This document shows, in pieces, positions 44,212 to 53,101 of a DNA stretch of 64,000 nt (within the stretch, counting starts at the first letter, position 1; each line of letters begins with the position of its first letter). Position numbers and translations under genes: made by a program. Source of the DNA: Bradyrhizobium sp. CCBAU 53421 (GTDB lineage: Bacteria; Pseudomonadota; Alphaproteobacteria; Rhizobiales; Xanthobacteraceae); assembly GCF_015291625.1 (NCBI RefSeq), contig NZ_CP030047.1:1798001-1862000 (forward strand), written 5' to 3'. Under the pieces are notes generated by a model. That model was not told the origin of the DNA and did no database searches. It saw only the letters and a program-made list of their open reading frames with translations.

Positions 44212-44319
44212 GTCGTTCGCACTCCCGTTCTTATTGTTTCGTTGTTGTTGTTCCTTCCCGGCGTTGGCCGCCGGTGAAGGGTCTCGTGGTCTCGGCGCAC
44301 GAAAAAGCGCATTCCCGCC

Positions 44320-45363
44320 TCAGCTGTTCGGACCGCGATCCATGCTGACGGGCTGCCAGCGGCGCAGCGCGGTGTCTTGCAGCACGGACGGGTTGACGCA
44401 GCTTACCGGCCACATGCCTTGCAGCACTAGTGACAATTCGTAGCCCACCCGGCGCTTGCGCGCCTCGTCAAAACGTGCCGATGCCGAGGCGACATGAGCG
44501 GTCAAGGTAACATTGTCCATCCCGAGCATCGGGTTGTTGTGCGAGGGCGGCTCCTTTTCCAGCACGTCGAGCGCGGCGTGGGCGATCCAGCCCTCCTGCA
44601 GCGCCTTGATCAGCGATTCCTCGTCGACGGTGGCGCCGCGGCCGGTGTTGATGAAGATGGCCGATTTTTTCATCTGACGAAAATGCTTCTCGGTCAGCAT
44701 GTGGTGCACTTCGGGCCGCGCCGGGGCGTGCATCGAGACGAAATCCGACTGCGACAGCACCTCCGACAAGGTCGACGGGATCACGCCGTGGTCGTACATC
44801 AGCGTTTCCTGGATGAAGGGATCGTAGGCCATCATCCTGAGGCCGAACGGCGCGGCGCGCTTGGCCACCGCGCGGGCGACGCGACCGAACGAGATGAAGC
44901 CGAGCGTCTGGCCCATCAGCCGCGGAATCTTGAGGAGCGCCGGGCGGCCCTCGGCCCAGCGGCCTGAGCGCACCATCTTGTCCTGCTCGATCAGGCGGCG
45001 GAAGCCTGCGAGCAGCAGCATCATGGCGTGGTCGGCAACCTCCTCGATGAAGGTGTCGGGGATGTTGGTGACCGGGATGCCGCGGGCGGTCGCGGCCTTG
45101 ACGTCGACCGAGTCGACGCCGACGCTGCCGAGCGTGATCACCTTGCAGTTCTCCAGCGCGTCGATCACCGCCTTGGTGATCGGCATGCCCTTGGCGTAGA
45201 TCGCGTCCGCGGTGCGCGCCGCGGCGATGAATTCGGCCTCGTTGGCCGGCGCCTCGACGATCTCCGCGCCGATCGGATCGAGCGCCTCGCGCTCATAATC
45301 GTAGCCGCCGCCGGCGACCGTGAAGCTCGCGCCCTTTGGCGTCACCACCCTGAATTTCGACAT
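44320..45363 (-). CDS. D-2-hydroxyacid dehydrogenase family protein
   Basis: This is a 347-aa NAD-dependent dehydrogenase of the phosphoglycerate/glycerate dehydrogenase superfamily. The catalytic residues are seen as NTGRGATVDEESL (Arg) and a Glu-x-His arrangement with His in TLTAHVASASARFD. The dinucleotide loop reads LGFISFGRVARAVA, so two of the three glycines of GxGxxG are replaced (S and A); cofactor binding may be altered. The start at 45363 (MSKFRVVTPKG) follows an AT-rich low-complexity leader. It is 109 bp upstream of the binding protein in the same orientation, so it may process the imported substrate. Confidence 0.87.
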   Translation of the reverse strand: MSKFRVVTPKGASFTVAGGGYDYEREALDPIGAEIVEAPANEAEFIAAARTADAIYAKGMPITKAVIDALENCKVITLGSVGVDSVDVKAATARGIPVTNIPDTFIEEVADHAMMLLLAGFRRLIEQDKMVRSGRWAEGRPALLKIPRLMGQTLGFISFGRVARAVAKRAAPFGLRMMAYDPFIQETLMYDHGVIPSTLSEVLSQSDFVSMHAPARPEVHHMLTEKHFRQMKKSAIFINTGRGATVDEESLIKALQEGWIAHAALDVLEKEPPSHNNPMLGMDNVTLTAHVASASARFDEARKRRVGYELSLVLQGMWPVSCVNPSVLQDTALRRWQPVSMDRGPNS

Positions 45364-45480
45364 TGTCTGCTCCCGATGTGAGGTCTTCTGTTCTTGCTTC
45401 TTGCTGGTTTGCTTCTTGATGTTCTTGATTCTCGGAGCGCGGCCCGGATCGCCGCATTTCCTACTTCTACGCGAGCGGCA
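45364..45480 (-). promoter_or_regulatory. Purine-rich low-complexity leader of the dehydrogenase gene
   Basis: Read on the reverse strand this stretch repeats AAGAAC/AAGCAAG-type units (forward strand CTTCTGTTCTTGCTTCTTGC and TTGATGTTCTTGATTC). It could be an untranslated leader with an unstructured ribosome standby region. A similar leader precedes the FMN oxidase at 53102. Confidence 0.4.
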
Positions 45481-45633
45481 CTGTTCTCTCCACAATTGCC
45501 GGTTGGTCCGCGGCCCGATTCTCCGGGCTTCTACGGGGAACCACCGTAACCATCAGGTAAAGGGTCTCACATTACGGTGAGCGGAATCAATCCGCCAATC
45601 GCGTCGCGTTCCCCGCCTCTTCTGGAGATCCCC

Positions 45634-47319
45634 GTGAAGCTGTCAAATCTGAAGATCACCCCCAAGCTCGGCATTCTGGTGGGGGTGACCCTCCTTGGTC
45701 TGTGCACGGCCGGCATCCTCGCCGGTCAGCTGATGCAGCGTGAGATGACAAATGCTCGCATCGACCAGGCCAAGGCCATGGTCGAGATGGCGAAGAACAT
45801 GGCAGCGAGCCTGAAGAAGGATGTCGACGCCGGAAAGATGACCAAGGAAGCGGCGCTGGCCGAGTTGGGCAAGCGCGGCAACGCGATGACCTACGATAAT
45901 GGCTCGGGCTATCTGTTCGGCACGGACTACAACGGCATCACGGTGCTGGCACCCGATCCGAAGCAGGTCGGCACCAACCGCATGGACGTCGTGACCAACG
46001 GCCGCAAACTCTCTCAGGAGCTGATGGACGGCGTGAAGGCCAAGGGCGACATTCTGCTGTTCTATGAATACGTGAAGCCTGGTCAGGAGACGCCGATCCG
46101 AAAGCTTGGTTACGCCGTCGCGGTGCCTGGCTTCGACATGTATCTCGGCACCGGCGCCTATCTCGACGATATCGACGCCAAGATGCGTCCCATTGCCTGG
46201 TTGCTCGGGCTCGCGATCCTCGGCATCGGCGTCATCTCGAGTTCGGTCGCCTGGCTGATCGGGCGCAGCATTTCGCGGCCGCTGAACCTGCTCGGTGCCC
46301 GCATGCGCGACATCGCGGACGGCAAGCTCGACGGCGACATTCCCGGCGTCGGCCGCGGCGATGAGGTCGGCGGCATGGCGGCAACCGTCCAGGTCTTCAA
46401 GGACAATGCGATCCGTATCCGCGGCCTCGAGCAGGCCGAGGCCGAGACGCAGGCACGCGCCACCGCGGAGCGGCGGAGCGCGATGCAGAACATTGCCAGC
46501 GATTTCGAGCGCAGCGTGAACGGCATCGTCCGTACGGTGGCCTCAGCCGCCGCCGGCATGCAGACCACGGCGCAGTCGATGACCGCAACCGCGAGCGATG
46601 CCAGCGCGCGGGCCGCGACCGTCGGTGCCGCCTCCGACTCTGCTTCCAACAATGTCGGCACCGTCGCCGCGGCGGCCGAGGAGCTTTCCAGCTCGGTCGC
46701 GGAAATCTCCCGCCAGGTGGCGCGCTCCAGCGAGGTCGCAAGCCAGGCGGTGGCCGATGCCGAGCGTACCAATGCCACCGTGCAGGCGCTCTCCACCGGC
46801 GCCGAGAAGATCGGCGAGGTGGTCAAGCTGATCCACTCGATCGCCGCACAGACCAACCTGCTCGCGCTCAATGCCACCATCGAGGCGGCGCGCGCCGGCG
46901 AATCCGGCCGCGGCTTCGCGGTGGTCGCGTCCGAAGTGAAGGCGCTGGCCAACCAGACCGCGAAGGCGACCGAGGAGATCTCGGCGCAGGTCGCCGCGAT
47001 GCAGGCTTCCACCGGCGAGGCGGTGACCTCGATCGGCGGCATCACCGCGACCATCGCGCAGATGAGCGAGATCACGGCCTCGATCTCGACCGCGATCGAC
47101 CAGCAGGGCGATGCGACGCGGGAGATCGCGCGCAACATTCAGCAGGTCGCGGCCGGCTCGAGCGAGATCTCCGCCCATATCGGCGGCGTCACGTCAGCGG
47201 CCGCCGCCACCGGCACCGCGGCCGGCGACGTGCTGTCGAATGCACGCGAGCTCGACACCCAATCGGGCATGCTGCGCAACGCGGTCGACGAGTTCCTGCA
47301 GAAGGTCCGCGCGGCGTAA
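45634..47319 (+). CDS. Methyl-accepting chemotaxis protein
   Basis: This 561-aa chemoreceptor starts at a GTG ([20 protein letters not shown]) after CTGGAG at 45622-45627; an in-frame ATG at 45577 would place 19 residues before it. Domains are a first membrane helix (about 10-33), a periplasmic single-Cache domain (about 40-190, [20 protein letters not shown]), and a second helix at about 195-220. A HAMP linker ([20 protein letters not shown]) and the signalling domain with hairpin tip [20 protein letters not shown] follow. The ligand may be a small carboxylate, as for many such Cache receptors; that is inference. Confidence 0.94.
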   Translation: MKLSNLKITPKLGILVGVTLLGLCTAGILAGQLMQREMTNARIDQAKAMVEMAKNMAASLKKDVDAGKMTKEAALAELGKRGNAMTYDNGSGYLFGTDYNGITVLAPDPKQVGTNRMDVVTNGRKLSQELMDGVKAKGDILLFYEYVKPGQETPIRKLGYAVAVPGFDMYLGTGAYLDDIDAKMRPIAWLLGLAILGIGVISSSVAWLIGRSISRPLNLLGARMRDIADGKLDGDIPGVGRGDEVGGMAATVQVFKDNAIRIRGLEQAEAETQARATAERRSAMQNIASDFERSVNGIVRTVASAAAGMQTTAQSMTATASDASARAATVGAASDSASNNVGTVAAAAEELSSSVAEISRQVARSSEVASQAVADAERTNATVQALSTGAEKIGEVVKLIHSIAAQTNLLALNATIEAARAGESGRGFAVVASEVKALANQTAKATEEISAQVAAMQASTGEAVTSIGGITATIAQMSEITASISTAIDQQGDATREIARNIQQVAAGSSEISAHIGGVTSAAAATGTAAGDVLSNARELDTQSGMLRNAVDEFLQKVRAA

Positions 47320-47687
47320 CGGATTGCGTAGGGTGAGTCAGCCGAAGGCGTAACCCCACCCTGCGATTCTCTCATCCGTCATCCTGAGGAGCGCGCATTG
47401 CGCGCGTCTCGAAGGATGCACGGCCCCGCCGGTGGCCGTCGATCCTTCGAGACGCCGCTACGCGGCTCCTCAGGATGACGGAGTTGGCAGATTTGTCGTT
47501 TCGCTACTCGCAGTGACGAAGGGCGGCGCCTACTGCTACTCCCGGGCCGCCGCAGGGGCGCGCTACCAAAATATCGAAAACAACCCCATGCACAGTAGCC
47601 GGTGGCCGCCGGCGTGCGACCAGCCAGCTTGACACGTCGGGCAACTCAGTGTCATATTTCTAATATTCCGAAAATTGGCCGCGGGTG
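47320..47687. other. Intergenic region, mostly a dispersed repeat
   Basis: The 368-bp gap between the chemoreceptor and the NTF2-like gene holds a dispersed palindrome at 47376-47481. The rest shows no gene that I can support. A TTGACA at 47629-47634 with a weak CATATT about 18 bp downstream resembles a forward promoter, but only an oppositely oriented gene follows. Confidence 0.55.
47376..47481. repeat. Dispersed palindrome, GTCATCCTGAGGAGC family, copy 3
   Basis: The left arm CCGTCATCCTGAGGAGCGCG and the right arm GCTCCTCAGGATGACGG pair, with inner GTCTCGAAGGAT and ATCCTTCGAGAC. It is close in sequence to the copy at 17392, and lies after the chemoreceptor stop codon. Confidence 0.85.
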
Positions 47688-48071
47688 TTACGATCCGGCC
47701 GGGTAGACCTGCGCGACGTGAAACGCCTTGGTGGTGACGAGCCACCTGCCGTCGATCCGGTGAAACACGAGATGGTCGATGAAGCCGGTCTGGCCGGCCC
47801 TGACGCGCACCTTGGCGATGGCGAGATCGGACGCGGTCTGCTCGATGCTGATGATCGCCTCCTCGCGCGGCGACTTCATCGACGCCGGCGAGGGACGGCT
47901 GCGGATGAAGTCGCGGAATTCCGCGGCCGACCGCACCGTGTGCCTGCCGTCCCGGATGCCGTGCACGATGCAGGCATCGGCGAACACGTCGTGGAACCGG
48001 CTATCGTCGACGTCGTACATCAGGTTGAAATATCCATCGATCGCGGATGCGATGGCCTGAATGTCGCTCAT
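47688..48071 (-). CDS. Nuclear transport factor 2-like (SnoaL) family protein
   Basis: This is a 127-aa protein with the cone-shaped alpha+beta NTF2 fold. An N-terminal helix (IQAIASAIDGYFNLMYDVDD) is followed by FHDVFADACIVHGIRDGRHT and the beta strands AIAKVRVRAGQTGFIDHLVF and GRWLVTTKAFHV. Such domains serve as small enzymes (isomerases, dehydratases) or ligand-binding proteins; this one resembles the putative lumazine-binding group. It is divergent from a LysR gene 135 bp away that may regulate it. Confidence 0.85.
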   Translation of the reverse strand: MSDIQAIASAIDGYFNLMYDVDDSRFHDVFADACIVHGIRDGRHTVRSAAEFRDFIRSRPSPASMKSPREEAIISIEQTASDLAIAKVRVRAGQTGFIDHLVFHRIDGRWLVTTKAFHVAQVYPAGS

Positions 48072-48206
48072 TGCAGGATCTCCGTAGTGGATGATTTGGT
48101 GGTGGCCGCACCGGATCGAGCCGGTGATCTGCCCCGACAGTGGCCGATATGGTGGCGGAGTGCTACGACTGGGCGGTCATCTCTTGGATGACTGAGAGGC
48201 ATCGGC

Positions 48207-49163
48207 ATGGACGAAGTTGACGGTCGGTTGGTTGGTGGCCTCGTGGTCCTCGCGGCGCTGGCGGATGCGCGCGGTTTTGGCCGGGCCGCCGAACGGCTCG
48301 GCATGACGCAATCCGGGGTCAGCAAGGCGATCGCCAAGCTCGAGGCGCGCCTCGATGCCAGGCTTGTCCACCGTACCAGCCGCGCCGTCGAGCTCACCGA
48401 GGAAGGGCGCGCACTTTACGAGCGGGTTGCCGGGCATCTGGCCGGGATCGGCGAGGCGGCGGCGGAAACCTCGAAGTCGCGCGATGCGGTTCGTGGCAGG
48501 CTACGGGTCAATGTCGACCCGCTGTTCTCCCGCATGGTGCTGGCGCCGAAGCTGAGCGAATTCCTGCTGCAGAATCCGGGCATGGAGCTGCGTATCGAGA
48601 CCCGCGACCGGATCGCGGATCTGGTCAGCGACGGGTTTGATCTGGCGGTGCGTTTCGGCGAGCCGGTACCGTCGGCGCTGATTGCGCGGCGCGTCCTCGA
48701 TGCGCGCGTGCTCACCGTGGCCTCGCCGATTTATCTCGAACGACACGGCCGGCCGCTTGATCCGCGGGAGCTTGCGAGCCGCGACCATCAATGTATCCAG
48801 GCCATCGACGCGGCGACGGGGCGTCCCTTCGATTGGGAGTTTTGGCGCGGCGGCGAGGTGGTGCCGGTCGTGGTCAACGGCCGGCTGACCGTGTCCGATT
48901 CAGGAACCAAGCTCGGCGCTTGCCTGGCCGGCTTCGGCATCGCGCAGGTGATCGATATCGGCATCGACGATCACCTGAGGAGCGGCGCGCTGGTCGAGCT
49001 GTTTCCGGATTGGCCGGACGAGCGCTTTCCGCTCTACGTCTATTACGCCTCGCGTAACCACGTGCCGGCCAAGGTGCGGCGGTTCATCGACTTCATCACG
49101 GACACGCTGGCGGCAAGGCCACATTCGCCGCGCAAAGCCGCCGGCTTGCGCAAGGCGAGCTAG
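48207..49163 (+). CDS. LysR family transcriptional regulator
   Basis: This 318-aa protein has the LysR winged helix at residues 8-67 (LVVLAALADARGFGRAAERL; GMTQSGVSKAIAKLEARLDA) and a substrate-binding domain from about 95. The subgroup pattern (AVRFGEPVPSALIARRVLDA and a degenerate periplasmic-binding fold) fits the DmlR/CrgA-like cluster. It stands divergent from the NTF2-like gene and convergent with a DMT exporter. The likely target is the divergent neighbour; the effector is unknown. Confidence 0.93.
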   Translation: MDEVDGRLVGGLVVLAALADARGFGRAAERLGMTQSGVSKAIAKLEARLDARLVHRTSRAVELTEEGRALYERVAGHLAGIGEAAAETSKSRDAVRGRLRVNVDPLFSRMVLAPKLSEFLLQNPGMELRIETRDRIADLVSDGFDLAVRFGEPVPSALIARRVLDARVLTVASPIYLERHGRPLDPRELASRDHQCIQAIDAATGRPFDWEFWRGGEVVPVVVNGRLTVSDSGTKLGACLAGFGIAQVIDIGIDDHLRSGALVELFPDWPDERFPLYVYYASRNHVPAKVRRFIDFITDTLAARPHSPRKAAGLRKAS

Positions 49164-49177
49164 CCATATCCCCGGCG

Positions 49178-50125
49178 TCAGCTCGCGGGTTTTGCCGATC
49201 CCTGCCGCGAGGCGATGATGACGCCGGCAAGCACCAGCGCGTAGCCGATCAGATGGAACGGCGCCAGCGTCTCGCCGAGCAGCAGGATCGCCATTGCCGA
49301 GCCGAACACCGGCACCAGATGGAAGAACGGCGCCGCGCGGTTCGGGCCGATCAATGCGACGCCGCGGTTGAAGAACAGATAGGCGAGCGTGGACGGGAAG
49401 ATCAGCGTGTAGCCCAGCGTGGCAAAGGTCAGAAGGTCGAGCTTCAGCGTCACGCCGTTCAGGAATTCCCAGACTGCCACCGGCAGCAGCATCAGCGCAC
49501 CACAGCAGGTGGTGAACGAGATCAGCGAGAGCTGATGGATCTTCGGCCGCCGCGGGATCAGCGCCGAATACAGCCCGAACGACACCAGCGAGGCGCCGAA
49601 CATGATGTCACCGCGGTTGAAGCGGATGCTGGCAAGTGCCGAGAAGTCGCCGCGCAGGATGATGGTCAGCACGCCCGCCAGCGAGATCGCGATGCCGGCA
49701 AGCTGCGCCGGCGTCAGCCGCACGCCGAACAGGATCAGCGACCACAGCGCCACGAACAGCGGACCGGCCGACTGGATCAAGAGCGCGTTGAGCGCCTCGG
49801 TATATTGCATCGCCCAGTAGGAGATCGCATTGTTGAACGCGAAGCCGACCGCAGACAACAGCAGCATCAGCGGCAGCGCTTTGCGCAGCTTCGGCCAGTC
49901 CTCCTTCAGATGCGGCCAGGCGAACGGCAACAGGATCAGGAACACGCCGAACCAGCGGATCGTGGTCAACGTGACCGGCGGCACATGGCTGCCGACATGC
50001 CGCGCCAGCACGATATTGGCGGCCCAGAACAGCGACGTCAGGCTGAGCAGCAGATAAGGCTGGTTGTTGAGCCAGTGCAGCGGGGAGCGGCGCGGGGTTG
50101 TGGCAGGTGTGGGCAAGGCGGTCAT
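49178..50125 (-). CDS. EamA/DMT family transporter, paralogue 1
   Basis: This 315-aa membrane protein has ten predicted helices made of two EamA domains. Examples are YLLLSLTSLFWAANIVLARH in the first repeat and GDIMFGASLVSFGLYSALIP in the second. It is strikingly similar in plan to the transporter at 55447 (shared YLLL, NRGVALIGPNRAAPFFHLVP versus NRGVQLIGANRAAPFFHMVP). Members export amino acids, metabolites or drugs; the substrate is unknown. It starts at 50125; 40 upstream in-frame residues lack membrane character. Confidence 0.92.
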   Translation of the reverse strand: MTALPTPATTPRRSPLHWLNNQPYLLLSLTSLFWAANIVLARHVGSHVPPVTLTTIRWFGVFLILLPFAWPHLKEDWPKLRKALPLMLLLSAVGFAFNNAISYWAMQYTEALNALLIQSAGPLFVALWSLILFGVRLTPAQLAGIAISLAGVLTIILRGDFSALASIRFNRGDIMFGASLVSFGLYSALIPRRPKIHQLSLISFTTCCGALMLLPVAVWEFLNGVTLKLDLLTFATLGYTLIFPSTLAYLFFNRGVALIGPNRAAPFFHLVPVFGSAMAILLLGETLAPFHLIGYALVLAGVIIASRQGSAKPAS

Positions 50126-50238
50126 TATCTGGTGGATGTTGTGCCCGAATCCGCCGCCGCCACAAGACGAAAGAGCGGATTGGAGCCATGCGCACCGTGT
50201 CATCACCGCAGGACACGACGTCGAATGCAGAATTATCC

Positions 50239-50342
50239 CCGTCATCCTGAGGAGCGCGAAGCGCGTCTCGAAGGATGCACGGCCCGGCTGGTGGCCGTCG
50301 ACCCTTCGAGACGGCCGCGGTGCGGCCTCCTCAGGGTGACGG
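50239..50342. repeat. Dispersed palindrome, GTCATCCTGAGGAGC family, copy 4
   Basis: The left arm CCGTCATCCTGAGGAGCGCG and the right arm CCTCCTCAGGGTGACGG pair with one G-T-type change. The core CACGGCCCGGCTGGTGGCCG is conserved. It lies between the transporter and the HD-domain gene. Confidence 0.85.
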
Positions 50343-50375
50343 TGATAGTTCGTGTGCGTGGCCTGCGCGATCCGC

Positions 50376-51221
50376 CTATTTCTGCGGGCCCGACAGCGAG
50401 ATGTCGCGCTCGGCGCGAAACACGTTGCTGTAGAGGTTGGCGATCCACTGTCGTCCGGTGGAGGTGATGTTGAGGTGACGGATCGCCTTCTGCACGTGTG
50501 GTGCGACGCTGTCCCAGTAGAAGCGCGGATAGAGGTCGACGAGATCGGCCGGCGAATCGTAGCCGAGCTGGCGGTTCAGTCCGGCCTCCTCGAATTCGAG
50601 GTACAGCGCGTTGGCCTTGCGGATGTAATGGGGATCGCCGAGCTGGCCGATCAGGTCGGCGGCCCGCAGCAGGATGGCCTCCTCGCCGAACTCCTCATCG
50701 CCATCAGGCGCGCTCTGCGGAAAGCGTGTGCCCTCGATGGCGCGCGCGATGCGCTCCTTGTCGAGGAGGGCGACGCCCTTGAGCCGCTCCATCACGAAGA
50801 TCTTGGAGCGGTCGACGTGATAGGACATCAGCCCGGCATCCGACGAGCCGCGCGGCAGGATCACCTTGCGGCCATCGGCGGCGACCAGATAGCCGTTCTC
50901 GTCGTCGGCATCGAACAACCCGCGCACGTAGCCGATGTCGTGGGTGAGGCAGGCGACGATGACATGCGCATAATCCTCGGCGCTCATGTGCGAGTGCAGC
51001 GCGCGGCCGCGCAGGATGGCGTGGCCGGCCAGGGTCACCAGCATGGTGTGCTCGACATTGTGGTAGAGCGCGTCGCTGTTGCCGATGCATTCGATGGCGA
51101 TCCGCGCGATCGAGGGCACCATCTCCACGAGCTGGGTCTGCGAAGAGCCGAAGCGGCGCTGCATGTATTCGCCGAGGAATTTGCCGAGCGCGTCGGCCGC
51201 AAGTTCGGGAAGGGTCATCAC
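50376..51221 (-). CDS. HD-domain metal-dependent phosphohydrolase
   Basis: This is a 281-aa cytoplasmic protein with the HD superfamily metal ligands: YHNVEHTMLVTLAGHAI (first His), then ACLTHDIGYVRGLFD with the defining His-Asp doublet at about residues 94-95, and a further Asp in AADLIGQLGDP. HD proteins hydrolyse nucleotides, cyclic nucleotides or other phosphoesters; the substrate cannot be inferred. The ATG at 51218 (MTLPELA) is an equal start choice. It is divergent from a DUF1330-like gene. Confidence 0.87.
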   Translation of the reverse strand: MMTLPELAADALGKFLGEYMQRRFGSSQTQLVEMVPSIARIAIECIGNSDALYHNVEHTMLVTLAGHAILRGRALHSHMSAEDYAHVIVACLTHDIGYVRGLFDADDENGYLVAADGRKVILPRGSSDAGLMSYHVDRSKIFVMERLKGVALLDKERIARAIEGTRFPQSAPDGDEEFGEEAILLRAADLIGQLGDPHYIRKANALYLEFEEAGLNRQLGYDSPADLVDLYPRFYWDSVAPHVQKAIRHLNITSTGRQWIANLYSNVFRAERDISLSGPQK

Positions 51222-51354
51222 GGCATTGACCTCCGAGATCGAGTAGCGAGCTTACGGCCTGCCAGCATTTCAGGGTAGTCCCGCGATGTGACATAATCGT
51301 TGCGGCCGGGCCGACCCGGCCCGGACGGATGCGATCTTGGACGGGAGCTGATGG

Positions 51355-51756
51355 ATGGGTGTCGATCTCTTGAACGTCAAAGGCCTGAGCGAGCTGGATC
51401 AAGCGGCTCCGGTCGTGATGCTCAACCTGATGCGGTTTCGCCCGCGGTCGCTCGACGGCGACGGCTCGGGCTGGGATGCCTATCTACGCTACAGCGCGCT
51501 CACCGTCCCGATGATCAAGGCGCGCGGCGGCACGCTGCTGTGGACCGGCAGCGCCGAGACGGTCGCGCTGGGCGAGCCGGCCGGCCAGCGCTGGGATTAT
51601 CTTGCGCTGGTCTATTACCCGAGCGTCGCTGCTTTCCTCGACATGATGACCTCGGCCGACTACGAGACCCGCTGCGACCCGCACCGCCGCAATGGCTGCG
51701 AGGAGCACGTCATCATCGCGACGCGCGAGGCCTACAGCAAGTTCAAGGTCGGGTGA
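51355..51756 (+). CDS. DUF1330-like small protein
   Basis: This is a 133-aa protein with the ferredoxin-like dimeric alpha/beta-barrel pattern: VVMLNLMRFRPRSLDGDGSG, then YLRYSALTVPMIKARGGTLL, and YLALVYYPSVAAFLDMMTSA with a conserved aspartate. It matches the DUF1330 group, proteins of unknown biochemical role. It is followed within 40 bp by a dispersed palindrome and is probably monocistronic. Confidence 0.82.
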   Translation: MGVDLLNVKGLSELDQAAPVVMLNLMRFRPRSLDGDGSGWDAYLRYSALTVPMIKARGGTLLWTGSAETVALGEPAGQRWDYLALVYYPSVAAFLDMMTSADYETRCDPHRRNGCEEHVIIATREAYSKFKVG

Positions 51757-51793
51757 GGTGGTTGAGAGCGCGACTTCGCCGTCGGGCCTATCA

Positions 51794-51916
51794 CCGTCAC
51801 CCTGAGGAGCGCGAAGCGCGTCTCGATGGGTCGACGGCCCGACTGGGGCCGATTCATCCTTCGAGGCTCGCCCAGCGGCGCAATTGCGCCGCAAGGCTCG
51901 CACCTCAGGATGACGG
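51794..51916. repeat. Dispersed palindrome, GTCATCCTGAGGAGC family, copy 5 (diverged)
   Basis: The left arm CCGTCACCCTGAGGAGCGCG pairs with CACCTCAGGATGACGG at the end. The right half is expanded by about 20 bp (CCAGCGGCGCAATTGCGCCG). Its right end overlaps the last 12 bases of the TetR gene, so the repeat supplies that gene's final codons. Confidence 0.8.
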
Positions 51917-52522
51917 GTCTGACAGATTAGAAAGCGCCGCGTGGCAGGCCGTCTGCACCACGCGGCAGACCTCATCCCGCGACCGCCCTGCGCTCAGCGA
52001 GGCGAAGGTCGGATAGCTCGTCAGCGCGAAGATCAGGTCGACCGCGTCCTTGCGGGCCTGCGGCGACGCGCCCCTGCCGGCGATGCGGTCGATCAATGAG
52101 GTGACGCCGCGGCGGCGGCGCTCGTTGCGCTCGTGCACGGCTTCGGCGAATTCGGGATCGGTCGCCATCGCGTCGTGCAGGCGTCCGACCGCGGAATCCC
52201 GGCTCCAGAATCCGCAGAAGATCTCGACCATGCGGTCGAGCGCGGCGCGCGGATCGGCCATCGCCATGGCATCGGCGAGCTGATGCAGCCCGCCGTGGCG
52301 TGCGATCTCGTCGAACACGGCTTCGAGCAGTCCGCGCCGCGAGCCGAACTGGTTGTAGACGGTCAGCCGGGTCACGCCGGCGGCCTTCGCCACCGTATCC
52401 AGCGAGAAGCGCGCAATGCTCTCGCCCTCGCGCAGCGTGCGCGAGGCGGCCTCGATCACGCGCTCGCGGGTCTCGGCGGCGGCGGCGCTGCGCGCCGGGC
52501 TCACATAACTGCGCGGCGGCAT
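51905..52522 (-). CDS. TetR family transcriptional regulator
   Basis: This 205-aa regulator has the N-terminal TetR helix-turn-helix: AETRERVIEAASRTLREGES, then FSLDTVAKAAGVTRLTVYNQ and FGSRRGLLEAVFDEIA. The C-terminal ligand domain is helical. It is divergent from a small membrane-protein gene across 74 bp that contain a clear palindrome, so it likely represses itself and that gene. Its 3' end runs into a dispersed repeat, which has supplied the last few codons. Confidence 0.93.
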   Translation of the reverse strand: MPPRSYVSPARSAAAAETRERVIEAASRTLREGESIARFSLDTVAKAAGVTRLTVYNQFGSRRGLLEAVFDEIARHGGLHQLADAMAMADPRAALDRMVEIFCGFWSRDSAVGRLHDAMATDPEFAEAVHERNERRRRGVTSLIDRIAGRGASPQARKDAVDLIFALTSYPTFASLSAGRSRDEVCRVVQTACHAALSNLSDPSS

Positions 52523-52550
52523 CGGTTTGCCTTGCTTTCGTCGGATTGAC

Positions 52551-52565
52551 TATACATTATGTATA
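52551..52565. promoter_or_regulatory. Probable TetR operator
   Basis: The palindrome TATACAT-T-ATGTATA has perfect 7-bp arms and lies between the divergent TetR and membrane-protein genes. A TTGACT hexamer abuts its left side (52546-52551), so binding would interfere with transcription initiation. Confidence 0.75.
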
Positions 52566-52596
52566 TCTAATTTCCAATGCCGTTTGGAGCAACGTC

Positions 52597-53001
52597 ATGC
52601 AGACCGTCCTCATCATAGCCTTGTCCCTTCACGCCTTGTCATCGGTGTTTTGGGCCGGCTCCAGCTTCACGTTGGCGCGCACCGGCGGCCTTGGCGGCGA
52701 AAAGCTGCTGTTTCCGCAGATCGGCGCGGCGACGGTTGCGATCGTGACCGGCGCCACGCTGTGGCGCCTCGTCCATGAGGGGTCGTTTGCGCTGTCGGAG
52801 CGGATTTTGGCCGGCGGCGCGATCGCCGCACTTGCCGCGATTGCCGTGCAGATCATCGTCGGCGGCGGCGCCGTCAGGCAGTTGCGCAATGGTGCGGCCG
52901 ATCCGTCAGCCGCGCGTTCGCGGCTCGCGGTCGCCCAGCGCATCGCCGCCGGGCTGCTCGCGATCACGGCGCTCTGCATGGGCGCCGCGCGCTATGCGTG
53001 A
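52597..53001 (+). CDS. Small integral membrane protein, CopD-like
   Basis: This 134-aa protein has four hydrophobic segments (VLIIALSLHALSSVFWAGSS; AATVAIVTGATLWRLVHEGS; AGGAIAALAAIAVQIIVGGG; AAGLLAITALCMGAARYA). The early His and Trp (HALSSVFWAG) recall heme- or copper-related CopD/DUF2269-type membrane proteins, but I cannot assign a family firmly. TTTGGAGC at 52583-52590 supports the start. It is almost certainly controlled by the divergent TetR regulator. Confidence 0.7.
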   Translation: MQTVLIIALSLHALSSVFWAGSSFTLARTGGLGGEKLLFPQIGAATVAIVTGATLWRLVHEGSFALSERILAGGAIAALAAIAVQIIVGGGAVRQLRNGAADPSAARSRLAVAQRIAAGLLAITALCMGAARYA

Positions 53002-53101
53002 GCCTAGAGCCCCGTGCCGATGGAATCGGAACGGGGCTCTAGACTCTTGTTGTGACGCGTTTTCTTAACGCGAACCGGCATCCACTTCGCTCGAAAACGC
53101 T
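53002..53101. repeat. Composite hairpin element between convergent genes
   Basis: 18-bp arms with one mismatch, CTAGAGCCCCGTGCCGAT (53002-53019) and ATCGGAACGGGGCTCTAG (53023-53040), form a strong hairpin. A second foldback GCGTTTTC...GAAAACGC follows. It probably ends transcripts from both sides. The TTCGAGCGAAGTGG part recurs at 60514. Confidence 0.7.
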
